NCBI GenBank assembly: GCA_003290165.1
Contig: QNQO01001827.1
Location: 1-64,000, forward strand
DNA from: Berberis thunbergii
Taxonomy: Eukaryota > Streptophyta > Magnoliopsida > Ranunculales > Berberidaceae
Length of the DNA stretch: 64,000 nt
Reading direction: 5' to 3'
Shown: positions 59,999 through 64,000 of the stretch, piece after piece
Numbering within the stretch: position 1 is the stretch's first letter
How the letters are laid out: every line of letters begins with the position of its first letter
Made by a program: the position numbers and the translations under genes
The notes under the pieces: generated by a model
Databases searched by the model: none
The model's input: the letters and a program-made list of their open reading frames with translations, nothing else
Told to the model about the DNA's origin: nothing

Positions 59999-60268
59999 CT
60001 TCATATTGGAGATGTTGGCTCAACATAGTCCCACATCGAGTAGTGACCAACATCCTGTGAGGAATATAAGTGATTAAATATGTCTCAATAAGCGACGAAG
60101 CCTTTTGGGAGCATTTGAAAAGTTGAGCCATGTTCGTAAAAACCCCATACCCGGGTAGTGATAGGTGTCACCCGGTGTCAAGATTGGGGACAATATCGTT
60201 GCTGGAGACATATCGTGTAGGGGTGGTACGGGGGGCTTCGCTTCTTCACCCCCGAGCATAACACTTCA
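59999..60268. mobile_element. Solo LTR, 260 bp, with snRNA-type promoter signals
   Basis: Insert 60004-60263, starting TATTGGAG and ending CATAACA, flanked by the 5-bp duplication CTTCA (59999-60003, 60264-60268). Copy 2 shows the uninterrupted sequence near 25335. GTCCCACATCG at 60028-60038 is an exact upstream sequence element of plant snRNA genes, and TATAAG follows at 60065. It is probably the solo LTR of a small TRIM-type element. No internal part remains. Confidence 0.65.
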
Positions 60269-61689
60269 CTCTATGTAGAGATGGCTAGTCCGTTAACGTT
60301 GCAAGATTGCAGAACATAAGGAAGCCTCAAAATATGAACTACAGAAAAGATAAGTAATGTTTCAATCAAGTTAAAACCAAACTTTCAACTCGAAGAAAAA
60401 CCAATTTTTTTAATCAAAATTTTGATTACCTTTGATGAAGTTTGAGAGAAGTCTGAAAAATAAGTAGCCTATCAAGAACCCAATTGGAATCCCAATTCCA
60501 AACCCAATAACTACCAATAAAGTGCTCAGAAACTCCTTAATAGATTTTTGGGATCGTGTTCTATACTAGTTCACACCCAATGCTATTAGCTTATTGTCAC
60601 CTTGACCCTCTAATTCATTGGTATCATTTAATCCCAACATGGAAGGCATGAAATTGGTCCAGTACCAACAAAATCTAGTGTATTGGACTTGTTATCTAGT
60701 TCATTAATCATGACATAAATCAGAATTATAATAGGACTTTGTATCTCAACTTTGTTATATCAGCAGATATAGGGTGTTGCTTTGTAACACCATCATTTCC
60801 ACTCACTGAAACCACCACCTACAAATTTGCTACCGTAAAAAAAATACAAAATAACACCACCAATATAAAGTGCAAAACTCAGTTTTTTTCCCTCTTTCTT
60901 CTTCACGATTTGGATCAAAGACAAATGGAGAGACCTCCCCCATCTCACTGTCGGTGTTTCGCCCTCCACTCCATCTCCGATCTCCTCCTTCCCTTTATTT
61001 CTTGTTCTTGATCCATTGTTGCTCTATCATGGGCCCATGGCAACCTGAAAGGTTGTTCCACCTTTCTGTTTGATAGGAATCTAAAAAAAAAATCATGTCA
61101 TTACACAAGAGATGCGGACTCCAGTGAAAAACCATCCAAAACTTGCAAACAATCATGTTAAATTTATACAAAATCTCGCCATAAGTGATGCGAAAATTGA
61201 CCTAAATTCAATTTGTTTTCAAAAAATTTAATCATGTGAAATTACTGAAGAATCTTGCAGCCCTTCCTTGAAGTTTTCCTCATAATTTTGCCACATACAG
61301 GCGAATGACTTATATGGGCGAAGACTGATAAAATGACTATAACTTGCTCCATTAAATACATTTTCAACTGGTTCAAACTGTGTTGATTAGATAACTTAGG
61401 TTCCTATATTTTTCTTGTTTTGATGAGTTTGAGAATTTGTCTCGAATAAAACTTTGTTTTCTTTATCGGACATATTTGAATGACTGTAGTAAAATAACCT
61501 TAACTTCCTCATTTAAATTTTTTTATGTAATTAGAATATTTATTAAAATTAGCAATAGTAGTATTTTAGTAATATTAGACATTCGATTGTAATGGGGTTT
61601 GATTTAGAAGGTAGGTTAATTATAAACAATGGCATAGGTTGCCCATTGTTATTAGTTGATTAAATAAAAGTACTTTGTTTTGTTAGTTT

Positions 61690-61881
61690 ATTTTGTTGAG
61701 TGAGGCTAGGAAACCAGGTTTTGTAACCATATTTTGCAACCAGGATGATGTGGCATCGTTAGAGGAGTTTTTTATAACCTCGAGATACACATAAAATCTT
61801 TGGGGATTTCATCATTCTTTCTAGATGATGCCATGTCATCCTGGCTACAAAACATGGTTTCCTAGCATTTTTGTATTTTAT
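61690..61881. mobile_element. Hairpin MITE, CTAGGAAACCA family
   Basis: GGCTAGGAAACCAGGTTTTG at the left is inverted at the right as CAAAACATGGTTTCCTAGC, and GGATGATGTGGCATC pairs with GATGCCATGTCATCC. Copy 2 lacks it between TTAGTTTATTTTATTTATTG words at about 28300-28320. Fragments of the same family lie at 45405 and 50365. Confidence 0.65.
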
Positions 61882-62181
61882 TCATTGTATATTTCTTTAC
61901 TTTCGATTAATGCAATTTAATTTACCGTTCAAATATATCATTTTTCAACTGATTCAAATTATTTATTATAAGATAACTCATAGTACTATAATGCGTATGT
62001 GTTAATAATCTTGATAATTGGTCTCAATTGAATGTCTAACTTTGCTCAAAGTCGAATAGTACATTGTCATCTTTATTGGACAAATTTGAGTGACTGTGGT
62101 AAAATGACAATAACTTGTTCATTTCAAAATATTTTCAATTGATTCAAATTATGTTTATATGATAACTTAAAGTAATAAAAT

Positions 62182-64000
62182 TGATGATACATCAAAATGG
62201 ACCAATTATCGACCATACACGTGGCATAAACTTCCATCACGAGAATACAACGCTCGATCCATTGGGCTAACTCATAAAATCCAAAAGGATTAAGGACAAT
62301 TATAGAGGCCCGAAATAGGCCCACCTCTAAGGAAGCGCAGGCGGGATTCTAGTTCAGCCTCAAACGAATCAAAACCCAAATCCAAGCTCGTCACACGTTC
62401 TCTCATTAAGAAGAAGGACGTTGCACCAAGAAAGAGCCGTGGAGGGACTTATGCCTCCATGAACGCATCTCCATTAAGGAGGAGACTGTTACAGAAACAT
62501 CTCCTTCCATTGCGCCTCACATGCTTAAGTCATGCAGAGAGTTAATTGCGACCATCATAAAAGGTAAATGAAACTTTCGACAAATGTATGCAACTTTAAC
62601 TGAGTTTTGTCTAGATTTACTTCATTCTTCAACAGAGTTACTGACTTAAGCATCAGAGTGCATTCAACCACCAAAAAGGTGGTATTTGGCAGTCTAACAG
62701 TAGTTTTGCAGGTCAAACTCACAGGACAATGATTTTTGGACGTATCAATTTGGCGTCGTCCGTGGGGAACGACAAATTTCCTCTTTACAAAACACACAGT
62801 GATAAAGATTCATCACAACCCGACAAAGGGCCAACAAACCATCCGTGAAACATAGAAACAATCAACCCACCGGAAGGGTAATACAAACATCCGTGAAACA
62901 TCAAGTACAAAGTGCAAAACAACGACAAGTGAACAAAGACAATAAATGAGCTAATTCCATTCATTCAAAATCCGCTCAATTACAAAAGCAACAATGGAAG
63001 ATTAAGGGAAAACATTTATAACATCCTCAATAACATCACCCGTAGAAGTTGGATCAACAACAAGACTCGTTCTTCAAGAGGAGGATCTCCAACAGCATCT
63101 CCAACGACATCTTCCACGTCCTCAAAAGACCGATGCACCAGAGGACAATACTGGGTCAAATCGACACCAAAACACTCAATATAATCCAAAAGCTCAGTCT
63201 GACCATCAACAACGTGTTGTCAGTCTGTCACCTCCATAACACAGAGTTTAGCCTTAATAGAAGCAAACTCACTTTTTATAGCGATAAGTTAGCCCTCGGC
63301 AGTAGAAACCTTCACAGAAAAATATCCTTGACCTTGTCAAACGAATACAACAATTGTTCCACCATTTTCTCAGCAATATCGCGATTTTTAGAATGCTCTA
63401 ACATGACCTGCGCAATCTCATCATGGAGCGCATTCTCAGTAGAAAACTCATTCTCCACATCGACCAAACGTGTGTGGGTGCCTTCCAGGTCATCTCTCAA
63501 ATATTTGAGCGCTGCCATAGACCGATCACGTGCACCTTCCACCTCGGATAGCGACACCCAAGAAATTTCATCTGCCTTGGTTCATTCAGAATACCGTGTT
63601 TTTAACGTGTCATACTGGTGAAGAACATGGGAGAACACCAAGAGAAGCACAGAAAGCTTCCTCTCCAAAGAAGCCATAAGACTGTGATTGGCCTAAAGAC
63701 TCAAGCCCAGTCATCCCCTCCATGACGAGTCTAACACCATCCTCAAGGTAGAAGTATGGATTCTGCATGAACATCGGGGGTCTCTCTACCAACTGTGTGC
63801 CATTCATTTATCAGTTTACGTGCACCACCCTGCACACCAATACGAGAAAACCAACAAAACTTCCCATCCGATTTAACTTGGATTTCCTCATAAGTAGGTT
63901 ATTTCCATCTAATCCATGAATGAAGAACACGAAGATCAGGTAGTATGGATGAACCACCACTAGCCATGGCAGGAGAAAATGAGGAAGCAACATGAAAACC
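62182..64000 (+). mobile_element. Deletion derivative of the Tat-like LARD, incomplete
   Basis: LTR at 62182-62747, primer-site-like TTTGGCGTCGTCCGTGGGG and 96 bp of internal sequence. At about 62843 it then jumps to the equivalent of 36510 in the full element, skipping the gag remnant and the 135-bp array. The rest matches the antisense coding region up to the window end; no 3' LTR is visible. It sits in the same sequence context (AATTGA before the LTR) as the copy-2 element. Confidence 0.75.
63312..63557 (-). pseudogene. Antisense-ORF coiled coil (second copy)
   Basis: 81 open codons with DVENEFSTENALHDE and LEHSKNRDIAEK heptad-like spacing, matching 36948-37217. Upstream parts at 63610-64000 remain in broken frames. 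It is probably the C-terminal segment of the Tat-type antisense protein. The long plus-strand frame over the same bases is its shadow. Confidence 0.45.

Larger units (their letters stand above)
54841..62181. repeat. Segmental repeat block, copy 3
   Basis: Colinear with copy 2 from 16869 to 33876, including the candidate exon, LINE relic, TRIM LTR and the diverged tandem array, but without the 19260, 19673, 20968, 25603 and 28451 insertions. Its own extra pieces are a 607-bp hAT MITE (58919), a solo LTR (60004) and a hairpin MITE (61690). A hairpin at 56548-56628 (CTACCCCATTCATTTATTTA and its inverse) is complete here but only half present in copy 2. Confidence 0.8.

Noticed and set aside
63049..63621. 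190-codon plus-strand frame
   Set aside because: Mirror of the antisense-ORF coiled coil on the minus strand; the full element's copy is broken on this strand.

Overview
This window is nuclear DNA from a flowering plant, most likely a eudicot. The evidence is: split genes with short GT-AG introns, AT-rich intergenic DNA, plant-type LINEs carrying an RNase H domain, Copia and Gypsy (Tat-like) LTR elements, plant hAT, Harbinger and Mutator-like small elements, and plant gene families (GT92 glycosyltransferase, RING protein, GCN1, a DWNN-domain fragment). I cannot name the species. There is no sign of bacterial operons, CRISPR, rRNA or a convincing tRNA gene.

Layout. About two thirds of the window belongs to one repeated block present three times: copy 1 at about 930-8550, copy 2 at about 9740-33876 and copy 3 at about 54840-62181. 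Copies 2 and 3 also share a Tat-like LTR element inserted at the same point (33877 and 62182), so the duplication extends past the right edge of the window. The copies differ mainly by insertions. The other copy therefore often shows the empty site, which fixes element ends: a 2.3-kb hAT with a second hAT inside it (11369-13664), two more hAT-like insertions (19260-19622, 19673-20551), a Harbinger-type element filled with about 1.1 kb of GGT-rich repeat (25603-27089), a 5.25-kb LINE (28451-33702) and a solo LTR (60004-60263). Copy 2 also holds an old LINE split by a Copia element (20968-23684).

The stretch from 40018 to 54840 lies outside this block and holds the real gene content. On the minus strand there is one apparently intact six-exon gene for a C3HC4 RING protein (41357-45267), whose 2.5-kb last intron is full of nested palindromic MITEs. 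Also on the minus strand is a recently disabled GT92 glycosyltransferase gene (48055-49811). Between them an RTE-type LINE sits inside an older MITE, bounded by a perfect 17-bp target duplication. At 52559-54162 a hAT-type transposon with perfect 12-bp inverted ends and an 8-bp target duplication carries three exons, with introns, copied from GCN1: a Pack-type gene-capture element.

The LTR element at 33877-39873 is a large non-autonomous Gypsy (LARD) with a gag zinc-knuckle remnant, a 135-bp tandem repeat and a decayed antisense coding region, an arrangement known from the Tat lineage. A deletion derivative begins at 62182 and runs off the window. Only the RING gene looks functional. The rest is transposons, their relics and gene fragments, so there is no pathway to reconstruct. 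The most notable items are the GCN1-carrying element, the GGT-filled Harbinger element, two LTR families with snRNA-like USE plus TATA signals, and the duplication that works as a natural before/after record of insertions.
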